A stretch of DNA of 64,000 bases from Malus domestica (taxonomy: Eukaryota; Streptophyta; Magnoliopsida; Rosales; Rosaceae), in NCBI RefSeq assembly GCF_042453785.1, contig NC_091677.1, positions 4,497,501 to 4,561,500 on the forward strand. Direction: 5' to 3'. The translations under genes and the position numbers were made by a program. Under the pieces are notes generated by a model that saw only the letters and a program-made list of their open reading frames with translations, searched no databases and was not told the origin of the DNA. Shown here piece after piece: positions 11,750 through 22,852 of this stretch. The stretch's first letter is position 1. Every line of letters begins with the position of its first letter.

Positions 11750-11902
11750 GGGAACTTTAACGTAAAGCTTTTGGTACTGTTCATTTTAATGAAAAACCAC
11801 ATTTTTACACTAAAAAGTCAATCATGGTACTATTCACTTTACCCTTTATTTTGTCCTTATTATTAAAACTCAAAGTTTTCAAGCTCTTTTCATTAGTTTT
11901 CC
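11750..11902. mobile_element. Short MITE, copy 2 of the family at 6602
   Basis: The 153-bp element starts GGGAACTTTAACG and ends CATTAGTTTTCC, giving an imperfect terminal inverted repeat (GGAAAACTAATG on the other strand). Inside are tactgttcattttaatgaaa and ttattaaaactcaaag, shared with 6602-6760. It interrupts relic B at nearly the same site at which the Mutator-like element interrupts relic A. Confidence 0.75.
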
Positions 11903-12078
11903 TTAACCATGCTCCTGTTAATAACAATGCTTATGCAAAATCTGCAGTTCTGTTCCCTTTTACTGTTGCTTCTGTTAATTCCATATTTACAAAACCTTGG
12001 ATTTTGGATAACGGGGCCACCAATCACATCATCTAAGACTCCTCACTTTTCAATAAAGCCTTGCAACGAAGCCTCGAT

Positions 12079-12084
<6 letters not shown>

Positions 12085-12132
<48 letters not shown>
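12085..12132. repeat. (TA)24 microsatellite
   Basis: An uninterrupted TA run lies in relic B. The corresponding place in relic A (about 8890-8935) holds a shorter TG/TA mixture, so the tract has expanded after the duplication. Confidence 0.95.
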
Positions 12133-12134
<2 letters not shown>

Positions 12135-13099
12135 TATTTGATGAATCTATATATACAAATATAAATCCAAGGACTGCATGAGTGAATGGCATGGTATTTT
12201 CAAAGGAAGAAAGATGTCTTCTATTATAAACTCTCTTTCCTTCTCTTCCCTCCTATTTGAACAGTTACCATTTAATCACGTCAACATCTTATATTAATTT
12301 TTTTATAGAGACAATAAGACAAAAAATAATATGTGAGAGAAAGGGACATAAAGGAATGAGAATAGGAGGGGAGAAAATCCTACTCTTCACAAGAAAGCCT
12401 TGAAAGCCATACGTTAGTATTAATCGTGGGAAGAGAGCATGGGTTGGTGGTGGTGGTTAGGCCATCTCCAATCGAAAGGTCCAAAGGGCCAGAGGACCGA
12501 AAATAACCCTAAAATCGTCTCCAACCGAGGGCTAGGCCAGAGGGCTGTGGAATCTGAAAGGGCCCCACGGAATCGGAAATGGCCAAAGGGCTAGAGGGCT
12601 GGCCACTTCTGGCCAGTCAACCAGCCCCGGGTTGGCCATAAATTTTTTAAATGTGTCGGATTTTCTGTCGGTTAATTCTTAAGAAAAAATTCAAATGCAA
12701 CGGCTAGCTGACTAGCCGTTGCATTTGATATATTTATTTTTTTACAGTTTTATTATTATTTTTTATTTACAAAATTTTTCATATACCTTCTATTTTTTCC
12801 TATAACTTTTATTTTACAAAATTTGTTTCATATTTTTTTAAAATTCCATTTTTCCTATAACTTCTATTTCACAAAATTTGTTTCATTTTATTTTAAATTC
12901 TATTTTTTTTTCCTATAACTTCTATTTCACAAAATTTGTTTCATATTTTTTTTCCTATAACTTCCTAAGCCATTATACAACATTACATTAAATTAAGTAA
13001 CATGAAACAACATTAAACAATATGAAACAACATTAAATTAAATTAAGTAACATGAAACAACATTAAACAATATGAAACAACATTAAATAACATTAACCA

Positions 13100-15620
13100 T
13101 GATGCACCCCGACCCGAAATGTCTACTAGAACTCCGAATCGAGTTGTGCTGGCCGACAACTGGAAGGTGATGAAGCCATAAAGTGTAGTAATGTGAAAAA
13201 AGTGAATAAATTAAACCTAAAAATGCCTAATCAAAAGAGTGTGCGGGTGAGCGGGATTGAACCCTTTTCACACATGATGTCAGAGCATAAGACAATATAG
13301 TAAATAGGATAAGGGTTATACCACTGAAGGTAACCATCTTATGAGATTTGCCAGAATCCTTGTATACGCGTAAACATAGCTACTAAACCTGGAAGGGCGA
13401 ATAACAAAGTTGAGTGGGTCAGCAAAACAATACTTATACGAAAAACTTTATTTTTTAATATACTAACCCCTCGCCGTAAAACAAGTATAGTTTCCTTAAA
13501 ACATATTATGTAAGTATGTAATCAAATATAACAGCAATATAACCAAATATTTGCCAAGTCATGATATATCAAATGCCAAAGTAATATAATCATGTGATAA
13601 TCAATTATAAGTAGTTTGCTCATCATCTAAGCTAGCACATGAGTCGGAACTGCCTAAGGCAATTCTACCCGACAGGACTGGGTGTAATCAATGTGCTCTA
13701 GTACTACGATCACACAAAGACTGGTACAGAAGCATGGTCACATACAAGTCGGATTGCCTAATGCAATCTACCCGACAAGACTGGTACCTAACTTGGATCC
13801 AAGGTGAGCGAATGGTGCGAATGTGAACATACACGTGAACGACTAGTCCTGGCCCTAGGCGGAGTACTAACATCGGGGTGCAGCAAGATGAGCATGTACA
13901 AATATGTATGAATGTCATGACAATAATATCTCAACCATATAGCAGCATTTATCACATTTCATATCACATTATCGAATACTTGGCAATATAAGCGAAAAAG
14001 TGAAGTAACTACACATTTAGGGAAACTATCAATATGTATAGGTATAAAATAAACTGCCCACTCACAGATATTTCACCGCTGACGAGCCACGCAACCTAGC
14101 GAATGGAAATGCCACTAATAATTGCCCTTAAGCACATAAAGGTACAATTAATAAAACTATATTATAAAAATTGAATTTGGGAAAACAGACGTCAAAAACA
14201 GATTCAGGACGTCGAATTACCCTAAGAAGGGTCCCGCTTAAATTTCTGAAAAGAAAACAAAAGTCAACATGATGAATATTCCCTGAATGACGAAATATTC
14301 TCTGACGAATGGGATATTCCCTAACGAAATATTTCATCTAGGTTAAGGGTTATTAGGTTGGATTAGTTTAATATGTTGGACTTAAGGGTTCTGGGCCTAA
14401 ACTAAAAGGGTTTAGGGCTTTAGGGATTGGGTTTGGGGTTTAGGCCTTCAATTTAACAAATAACATAAAAACAAAAGAATTAAAAAGGGTTAAGGGTTTG
14501 GGTTTGGAGTCACGGGCCAAAGGCCTTCTTCTACTCGGCCCCAAGGGCCTGGGTTTGAAAGGGTAGGGCTTAAAAGCCTGGCCCGAGTCCAACATATGGG
14601 TCGCCGGACCCAAAGGAAGATGAAGGCCGAAATTCGGTTGGAAAAATACACAACCTTTAAACGTTCACAACTTCCTCGTTACTCAACGAAATCGAGTGAA
14701 ACAAAAATGAAAGTTGTAGTTCTCGAAGAGACGAAGAGAATGGTATCTCGCACGAGTTATAGTACTTAGCGAGACGAAGAGATTGATATCTTGCATGCCG
14801 GCTAATTCGCCGTGGTTTGGCTGGAAATTGGCTCGAAAAGCACGGGTCAAACTTGAACTTCTCGAAACCGAGTTGTTTCACATCAAAGCTTCCTCAAACC
14901 TTGACTAGGGACCCTAGGGAGTTGCGTAGAGGCTTTCCCGAGTCCTAAAACATCGTGACCCGGTTGAAAACACGTCGAACTCAACTCGTCCGAGTTCGGA
15001 CCTTCCAAGTTGGTGAGTCAAAACTCGTCCATTCTTAGTTTGGTTGGTATGGTTGTGTTCGTGGAGGTAAGGTGAACACAATCGTAAGGTTGTTAAGCTG
15101 GAACAATGAAGATTTGGGGTTGGTCTTCCTTGTTGCAGAGAAAAGAGAGTTTCGAGAGGGAGAGAGAAATAAGGAAGAGAGAGAGAAGAGAAAAGCAAGG
15201 GTTTCTTATTGTTGTAAAAAAATGAGGGAAATGATGTGAATGGTGGAGAGGAAAAGAAGGAAAGTAAAAGTTGATTGGTGTGAAAGGAAGGGGACCATAT
15301 CCCTTTTTGGGATTGGATGGGTTAATTTTGTACAATTTAAAATGTACAAAATCTGCCTCTATCTTGTTCGTGCTTGTACAAAATACCCGTAGTTAACGTA
15401 CTTTAACGGAGCGTAATTTTTTCGTTACAAATCCAATTCGAGTCTAACACACGTCTACACATTCGTAGCGACGACTACTATGAGGATATGCTAAAAGAAT
15501 AAGTCATATGTTTCTCTAGCTGATGGTCAACGGAAGTCAAAGTCCTTGCCTTTAAGACATTTTCGTAAATTCACACTTTTAAAATTAATAAAAACGTAAA
15601 ATTAGGGACGAGTCGTCACA
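13100..15620. mobile_element. Solo LTR, 2.5 kb, inside the Harbinger element
   Basis: The sequence begins TGATGCACCCCGACC and ends GACGAGTCGTCACA (TG...CA) and is flanked by a perfect 5-bp duplication AACCA (13095-13099 and 15621-15625). There is no second LTR or internal coding region, so it is a solo LTR left by recombination. Length and end sequence recall long-LTR Ty3/Gypsy elements of Rosaceae, which I infer from memory. The perfect TSD suggests a fairly young insertion, younger than the host Harbinger element. Confidence 0.9.
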
Positions 15621-15694
15621 AACCAACATACAAATTATACAACATAAAAAAAACATTTAACAACATGAAACTTAAACAATATTTTTAAAAACAT

Positions 15695-15922
15695 TTAAGA
15701 GCGACCAGCAATAAAGCCACCCCATTGAGGTTGTTCCTCAGTTGGCTGACACACCATGGCCGCAGCTATGGCTGCTGCTCTGTTTTGTTTGTTGCGCCTT
15801 ACTTGAACTTCTTCACCAGACTCTTCATCTTCTTGTCTCATTTGCGCCTATTTTGCTTCTCTTTTGGAATTGGATGAGGACCCCCAGTTGGAATATGAAG
15901 AGGATCCAAAGTTGGAATTCAT
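15695..15922 (-). pseudogene. N-terminal remnant of a PIF/Harbinger transposase frame
   Basis: A 75-codon frame from ATG (15920-15922) to TAA (15695-15697) starts MNSNFGSSSYSNWGSSS and continues through an acidic/Gln-rich part, then RAAAIAAAMVCQ and EQPQWGGFIAGRS. I recognise this as the N-terminus commonly found on Harbinger-type proteins of rosaceous plants, which in full-length elements runs on into a DDE nuclease domain. That domain is absent here. The frame is open to its stop but is only a remnant left by the internal deletion that made this element non-autonomous. Confidence 0.75.
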
Positions 15923-16282
15923 TGCAAACTTGAATTGAAAGAGATTGAATTGAAATAGATTGAATTCAAAGTTATGTGAATTATATCCCAATATCCACCC
16001 TATTTATAGCAAAAAAAAATTCAAATCCAACGGCTAGCTGACGTCACTTAGCCGTTGGATTTGAATTTAAGTTGTAGTTTTTAAATAATAAATTATGTTT
16101 GGCCTTATGGCATTTTGGCCCTCGGTTTGAGACGGTTTTTTGTGACAGGGCTAAAATGAGCCCTCTAGCCCTTGATTGGAGACGGACGCAAATATGGCCC
16201 TGTACTGTTAATATCTTGGAGGATCTTGGAGAGCCAGAAGACTAAAACGAGTCATCTGACCAGCCATCGGTTGGAGATGGCC

Positions 16283-17163
16283 TTACAGTCATTGTAGAGG
16301 TACTACACTAGAAATTAAAGAAATGGGGATGGATGGGTGCATGTAGCAAATTTGAATGTGATAGATATTTCACATAATATCTCCATGAAATTGGCAGCAG
16401 TGCCCCTTGTGGCATGCAATGTTTGTGATGATAGTGGCAATTTTTTATTTCTCAGCACAGTCAAGAATCCCATGTGCAAAAGCCAAATTTGAGGATTCTT
16501 TGCCGGGGAAAAATTTCAAGGTGTGGCGGTCACACTAACATGAGAGACATTACTAGTTTATATATTATAATATGGATAGACGATTAAGTTGATATTTTCT
16601 AATTTCTTTTGGTTTGGTATAAAAAATCATATTACAGCAAGGAATTGAATTTTGGTGCAAAGGGTTGAACACACTGCCCTAGACAACTACTCTAATCCAC
16701 ATATCCTGAAATATAATATTATTAAATATAGGGATGTGATATAACATGACTAGATTGATTACCAGCATTAATGTACGATATTCACACGGAAGAATTTCAT
16801 CATTGCCGGTTTGGATGCCGTGGTGCTCTATATTTGTTTAGGTGTGGCAGTTGTATTAATTACTACGTGATGTTACTAATTGGAGTACTATTATATGGGT
16901 GAACGGTAAAACTAATATATTGTGGATTTAGAGTACAAATTTGCTAAATAGATACACATGGTATAACACGTTAGACGACAGTAATGTCATCTTTGCCAGT
17001 TTGGATGTATCATGTAGTAAGTAAATCTGTATGTTACTTAACATTCTTTCTGCTATGTGTAATTATGTGTGTTAAGCTTGTAAAAGGAAACCATGTGAAA
17101 AAGCATGAGCAGAGGTCCACAGTAACTCAGCATGCTGTGTTGGTTTTGCTGGTAAGGGAAAAA
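16283..17163. other. Non-coding stretch between Harbinger element and RPS9 fragment
   Basis: The first bases continue relic B (cagtcattgtagagg). I then see AT-rich DNA with no gene. A loose repeat occurs: cggaagaatttcatcattgccggtttggatg near 16788 resembles cgacagtaatgtcatctttgccagtttggatg near 16974, suggesting a diverged internal duplication. The ATG at 16984 opens a 194-codon chance frame that runs into the RPS9 copy. Confidence 0.55.
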
Positions 17164-17960
17164 TTAAGAGTACCGTTGATTACTTTAGGATACGAAAGTG
17201 GGTACGATGTGTTTGTCAAGGCTCATGGTGGTGACCTTTCTGGTCAGGTGCAGGCGATATCCCTTGGCATTGCTCGAGCTTTGCTAAGGGTCAGCGAAGG
17301 CCATAGAAGACCTTTCAGAAAGGAAGCGCTGCTGACCAGAGACACCAGAGTAGTTGAAAGGAAGAAGCCTATGTTGAATTGTAATCTTGTCTTGGGCCAG
17401 GTCCAGCCCATGTTGAAAAGGCAAAACAAGATTCATCAATTGCTAGATAATTATAGCAAGAGCATGTCGGTTCATACATTGAAAATGCTAGAGAATTCTA
17501 GCACCAAAGTCGGTGCGTCATGCATGCATATTAATATAACAGACAATTCTAGCATTTTAGCATATTAAGTTGGCAAGTTTGTTTAATGGATTGTTATAGA
17601 AAACTCTAGAATAATTATAACTTGAGGTTAGGATGAAGAACAAAATTCCACCGACTTGGTAAGTCGGTAATGCTTGCCTATAAATATAGGTGAATGTGTT
17701 GTGATGTAACTAAGAGAGCAAGAAGTGAGAAAAAGAGTGAAGAAGTGTGTGAGTGTAAGTGTTTCCTCTTGTATTAGTTTGTGTAAGAATAAAAATTTTG
17801 TGTAATACTTTAAGTGTTCTTTCTTTCTCTTGTCTATCAATTCCGCTGCATTACATTCTTCTTTGTGAGATAAACATCTTCAAAGTAGTGAAGTCTTTTT
17901 AAGCCCCAACAACTTGGTCTCAAGAAAGCTCGCAAAGCCCCTGAATTTTCAAAGCGTTAG
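17164..17960 (+). pseudogene. Truncated RPS9 exon 2 copy, split by a solo LTR
   Basis: This is a copy of exon 2 of the RPS9 gene at 1912-3492. It begins 13 codons into the exon ([18 protein letters not shown]), keeps the SLGIARALL and [14 protein letters not shown] blocks, is interrupted by a solo LTR at 17372-17911, and resumes with GLKKARKAP-type codons to the stop at 17958-17960. Exon 1, the transit peptide and the intron are absent because the segmental duplication begins inside exon 2. Several conserved residues differ (for example HGGDLSGQV for HGGGLSGQA). It is non-functional as S9. An upstream ATG at 16984 stays open through the fragment into the LTR, giving a chimeric 194-codon frame with a hydrophobic N-terminus, probably by chance. 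Confidence 0.9.
17372..17911 (+). mobile_element. Solo LTR, 0.54 kb, inside the RPS9 pseudogene
   Basis: The inserted segment starts TGTTGAATTG and ends CCCCAACA, so it has matching TGTTG...CAACA ends. It carries a TATA-like word (cctataaatatagg, about 17678) followed some 110 bases later by an aataaaa signal, as expected for promoter and polyadenylation signals of an LTR. The 5-bp flanks are compatible with an eroded target duplication. No internal region is present. The RPS9 gene at 3450 shows the empty site. Superfamily cannot be assigned. Confidence 0.8.
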
Positions 17961-18148
17961 ACTCGTCTTTCCTTTTCTATGCTGTGGACATCGCAAGCCA
18001 TACAAAGATCTCGGCTTCCATTGTAGATTAAGTGGCTTTTGTAGTGAAATCTTTTTGTGCACTATATGAACATGTTTTCATTTGGAAATGTGAATGTAGA
18101 TTGAAAGCAAGGAATTTGGATTTGGTAACTTAATTTGTTACTTCCTAT

Positions 18149-21100
18149 TGATTTTCAAGGATTGTTTATATCTTTCATGAATGCATTACAATTGTTTAGC
18201 CGTATATAAACTGGTGAGAAGCCAAGGGTTTGGTGAAAATGTTGGCCAATTGATCACAGCTTCTGGTATAATGGGTCTGAATCATTTTTGACTGGACTTG
18301 TTCCCGAACATAATGGCAGTCAACTTCAATATGTTTCGTCCTCTCGTGAAACACTAGGTTTGATGTTATATGCATTGCTGCCTGATTGTCACAAAATAAA
18401 GACATGGGGAGAGTTGTAAACACTCCTAAGTCGCTCAGAAGACCCTTTAGCCATATCAGCTCACACGCAGTGGAGGCCATTGCATGATACTCGGCTTCAG
18501 CACTTGAGCGTGCGATGACATTTTGTTTTTTGCTCTTCTATTTGACCAAATTTCCACCAACAAATGTACAGTAACCTGTTGTGGACTTACGGTCAATTGC
18601 GTTTCCCGTCCAATCAGCGTCGCAATATCCCATGAGTTGTGTGTTTTCATTCTTCTTCATGATGATGCCACGACCCATAGACCCTTTTAAGTAGCGTAAT
18701 ATCCGCTTAACAAGGTTCAAATGCTCAATTGTGGGAGAGTGCATGACTTGGCTTATGACACTTACGGAATATGTGATGTCAGGTCTGGTGATTGTTAGGT
18801 AGATCAACTTACCAACAAGCCTCTGATAATGGCGTATATCAGTGAGTGGGGTGCCTTCCAAGCTAGGTTTGAGCTTGCTATCCAGAGGAGTAATTGTAGG
18901 TTTGGCATCTCTCATGTTAACTTCCTTGAGCAAATCCAGGATATACTTTCTTTGATTTAGAAATAGTCCATTGTGAGAAGTTGCCATCTATATGCCAAGG
19001 AAATACTTCAATACCCCAAGGTCTTTAATTGCAAACCTTTGTCTGAGTGACTGTTTGAGTTTGAAGATCTTTTCAGCATTATCTCCTGCAATTATTAAGT
19101 CATCGACATAGATCAAGACAACCAATTTGTCCACAGCTCCAGTGCAAACAAATAATGAGGAATCGACATTGCTTCTTTTGAAACCAACATTTGTGAGAAC
19201 TGAGCTTAGCTTGCCATACCAAGCTCGGGGGGATTGTTTCAATCCACAAATTGATTTATGCAATTTGCACACTGAATCATGCTCATTGCTTTGAGGGTGC
19301 CCTGGTGGCAATTTCATATAGACTTCTTCTTCGAGATCACCATGTAAGAATGCATTCTTCACGTCCATTTGGTACATGGACCATCCTTTATTGACAGCCA
19401 CAGACAATAGAACCCTAACTGAGTTCATTTTCGCAACAGGGGCAAACGTTTCTTTGTAATCTACATCGAAAGTTTGAGTGAATCCCCTAGCCACCAACCT
19501 TGCTTTATGTCTCTCAATTGAGCCATCTGAATTGAATTTGATCTTATAAATCCATTTACAACCCACAGCCCTTTTTCCTTTTGGAAGTGTGGTTATACTC
19601 CATGTTTTGTGTTGATCTAGAGCTTTAAGTTCTTCTTGCATTGCTTCTTTCCACACTTCTTTGTTGTTAGCCTCATGGAAATTCTGAGGCTCACTACAAC
19701 TTGCAATGTTACTTAAGAATGCAGCATGAGAGTGAGTCACCTTTTGGTAGGACACATAATTGGAGATTGGATGTTTGGGTTTGTAGGTGACGAAGTCTTG
19801 AAACCTTGGGGGAGGTTGTCTTTCACGCATTGGATTGCTTCGTGGGGCTGTTGTGTGAGTTGTCTCACACTCGTTCACATCTTGAGCCACACTGTGAGGA
19901 TCATCTTGATTGTCACCATCTTCATGTGTTGTACCATCAGAGTGAGGGCCTTCATTGCCACTTTTAGTGAGGGATGACTCAGTGTTGACATGGCTGAGAA
20001 CTCTATTTGTTGAAGCATCAAGGTCGATTCTTAGTAGAGGAAACACCTCCAACATACACTCTCCTTGACTTGTAGTTTCAAGTGACTTGCTGTAAAAAGG
20101 GTCAGTCTCATGGAATCGAACATCTTTAAACACAATCAATTTCCTCAATTGGGTATTATAACACTTATATCCCTTTTGTGTTGAAGAATAGCCAAGGAAA
20201 ATGCATTTAACAGCTTGAGGGTCCAATTTACCTCGATGATGAGGTTGAATATGTACAAAGCAAATACAGTCAAAGACTCTAAGGTGTGAAAGATCGATTT
20301 TCCTACCTTTCATGACCTCAAGGGATGATTTAAACTCCAAGACTCTGCTAGGTAACCTATTTATGATAAAGGTAGCTGCCATGACTCATTGGGACCAAAA
20401 TTTCTTTGGTACATTCATTTGTAGCATTAGTGCTCTAGTTTTTTCAAGTAAGTCACAATTTTTCCTTTCGGCTATGCCATTTTGTTGAGGTGTGCCAACA
20501 CAACTTGTTTGATGCATGATACCATGAGTGCTCAAATATTGTGTCATGATATGAGATGTGTATTCGGTGCCATTGTCAGACCTTAAAGTTTGAATTTGAG
20601 AAGTGAAATGGTTTTTAACAAGATTATGAAAATCCTTAAAAGCTTCTATAACTTCATTCTTAGACTTTAGGAGGTACAATCATGTGGCTCTAGAGAAATC
20701 ATCAACAAATATCACAAAATACTTATAACCATCAAAAGATTCTAAAGTTGGTCCCCATACATCCAAATGGACAAGTTCAAAACACTTACTAGCCCTGGAT
20801 AAGGAAGAGTTAAAAGGTAATCTAGTGGCCTTAGACAAGTGACATGTTTCACATGAAATTACATCCTTCCCTAAGTTTGGAAATAAAGTTGACAAAATGG
20901 GTGGAGAAGGATGAGCTAAACGTTGATGCCACAATTGGTTATCTTGGATAGAGTAGGACTTGGCTTGAAACCCTCTGGGATTACTCTTCGATATGTAATA
21001 GAGACCATCTAGATAAAACCCTTCACCAATCGTCTTCTTGGTTGCACATTCCTGAAAAACAACATTGTGAGGGGATAATATGGCTAAGCAATTTAAGGTA

Positions 21101-22852
21101 TTTGTGATTTTCCCACAGATAGGAGTTGAAATGGAAAGGAATGAACATATAAGGCCACCGACTCAATTTCATCAGATATTAAGTTGATTTTTCCCTTTCC
21201 TAAAACCTTTGCATTTTCACCATTTGCAATTGAAACTTGGGAAGGATTTAATAATTTTTCAAACTTATGAAACTTAGACACATGGTTGGTCATTTGGTCT
21301 GTGGCACCCGAATTTACAACCCAAAAATCATGCAACATATTTATATTAAGAGCAGTTTTGAAAGCTTTCATGATACCTTGCATGTCTTCTTAAGGTACAT
21401 GTTTCGTGTCGGCTAAGAAACCAGCAAACTTGCCTAGCAAAGCTGTTGGGTTTCCGTCTTCAACGTTGTCTATTCGGTCACTTCCAGTCTCTCATTTCTT
21501 TCTTTGAAGATACAATGCAAACTCATTCATGAGTGCAGCTGGATTAGCTGTGAAGTTCTTAACTGTGTCAGACACATGTGAAGAGGAGGCAGACGCATGA
21601 TTTGCTCGATGTACAGTACGGTTCACTCTCTGTGAAACCTTGTTGTCCTTCTTGAAATCAGGCTTTAATTCTGGATGTAAAATCCAACATGTCTCTTTAA
21701 CATGGCCCGTATAGTTGCAGTGTTGGCACTTCAAGTTTGGATGCTTCACTTTGTACTTCTTCTCGTTGATTAGGTAGGCCTTTTCTTTAGATACATTGGC
21801 CTTTGTACCAATGTTCATGACCTTCCTCCTTACTTCCTCACATTGAATTGTTGCACAAATACTGGTGAAGGAAGGAAGTTCAGTGTTCATGAGTATGTGG
21901 CTTCGTAGGTCTTCATATTCTGAGTCGAGACTGGACAGAAGTTGAAATATCTTGTCTTCTTCTGCTTTCGTCCGTAACAAACCAGCATTAGTGGTATGAG
22001 GGCGATATATTTCCAACTCATTCCACATGCTTTTCATGCTACCTAAAAGTTGTACAAAGGGTTTACCTTCTTGTTACAGGTTGGAGATGTCCTTCTTTAA
22101 TTGGAAAACCTATGCAGCATTGTTCTGACTGCCATACATTTCCTTGACAGTCTCCCATAGCTGGAGTGAAGATTCAGAGTAACTGAATATTTCAGCTAGT
22201 TTATGTTCCATGGAATTCAGGAGCCATGACATAACCAGCTGATCCTTGCTAAGCGGATTCATAAGCTGGTGAGGAAGCATCAGGAACTTCGATGCTTCCA
22301 TTTATGAATCCTAACTTGGACCTTCCACCTAAGGCAAACGATACAGCCCTTGACCAAGGCAAATAATTAAACCCATTCAACAAGACTGAGCTTAATCTTT
22401 GATTTGGGTTGATATCCACCTCAGGCATATTCACGGAGGAAAAAACCAGTGACCTTTCAGCATCCGACCCAAGAGGATTGTCTTCAGCCATTTTGAAGAT
22501 TGAACCCGTTCAGATGGTAGTAAAGCAGAAGCATGTTATTTTTCCTGCTCTGATACCATATTGATTTTCAAGGATTGTTTATATCTTTCATGAATGCATT
22601 ACAATTGTTTAGCCGTATATAAGGAGATGAACTCTCCTTGAGTTATGCCACAATCGGTGGACTCCTAAGAAAAGAGAACAAATGATTAGAGACACACTTG
22701 AGTGGTTGCTTTACCCCTAACCCTACACACTTGAGTAGATGCTTTAACCTACTTAAAGAGAACAAATGATTAACCACTTAGGAGACACACTTGAGTGGTT
22801 GCTTTACCCCTAACCCTACACACTTGAGTAGATGCTTTAACCCTACTTCCAA
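18149..22852 (-). mobile_element. Copia LTR retrotransposon relic, minus strand
   Basis: The element lies on the minus strand. Parts in element order: 5' LTR (about 22555-22852, with an internally duplicated tract), a primer site complementary to tRNA-Met next to it (tggtatcagagcagg on the minus strand, about 22542-22556), gag with a CCHC knuckle (about 21500-22490), protease (about 21100-21380), integrase (about 19900-20930), reverse transcriptase with a YVDD motif (about 18550-19800), RNase H (about 18200-18480), then a much shortened 3' LTR (about 18149-18209). Gag-PR-IN-RT-RH is the Copia order. It is broken, with roughly half a dozen or more interruptions. It inserted after the segmental duplication; the empty site is at about 3675. 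Confidence 0.92.

Larger units (their letters stand above)
9246..12457 (+). mobile_element. Copia-type LTR relic B, tandem copy of relic A
   Basis: This copy repeats relic A in order: ccagagcgtaaggttctgg at 9255, the gag start (SDTFVQPPP), DPSSPYYVHYSDNPDHMI, LNGPKYPSWSKSMILYLT, TVSAYFTKLKGLWDELETY, then the same alanine-rich and 3' segments up to ggttggtggtggtggtta. The order and motifs are those of a Copia gag (UBN2-type). No pol genes are present. It is broken in several places. A hAT-like element, an unclassified 0.4-kb insertion and a MITE lie inside it. The relic continues briefly after the Harbinger element, at 16286. Confidence 0.75.
12460..16282. mobile_element. PIF/Harbinger deletion derivative, TTA target duplication
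   Basis: The ends are GGCCATCTCCAATCG and, inverted, CGGTTGGAGATGGCC, with the 3-bp duplication TTA on each side (12457-12459 and 16283-16285). Both are hallmarks of PIF/Harbinger/Tourist elements. The flanking relic reads continuously across the site (ggtggttacaatcattg in relic A). Removing the nested solo LTR leaves about 1.3 kb. The interior keeps the N-terminal frame of a transposase-region protein on the minus strand (15695-15922) but no DDE catalytic part. Repeated agtaacatgaaacaacatta words occupy 12980-13095. Confidence 0.92.

Noticed and set aside
14657-15335. Minus-strand frames of 74-94 codons
   Set aside because: They are inside the solo LTR and have no recognisable protein features.
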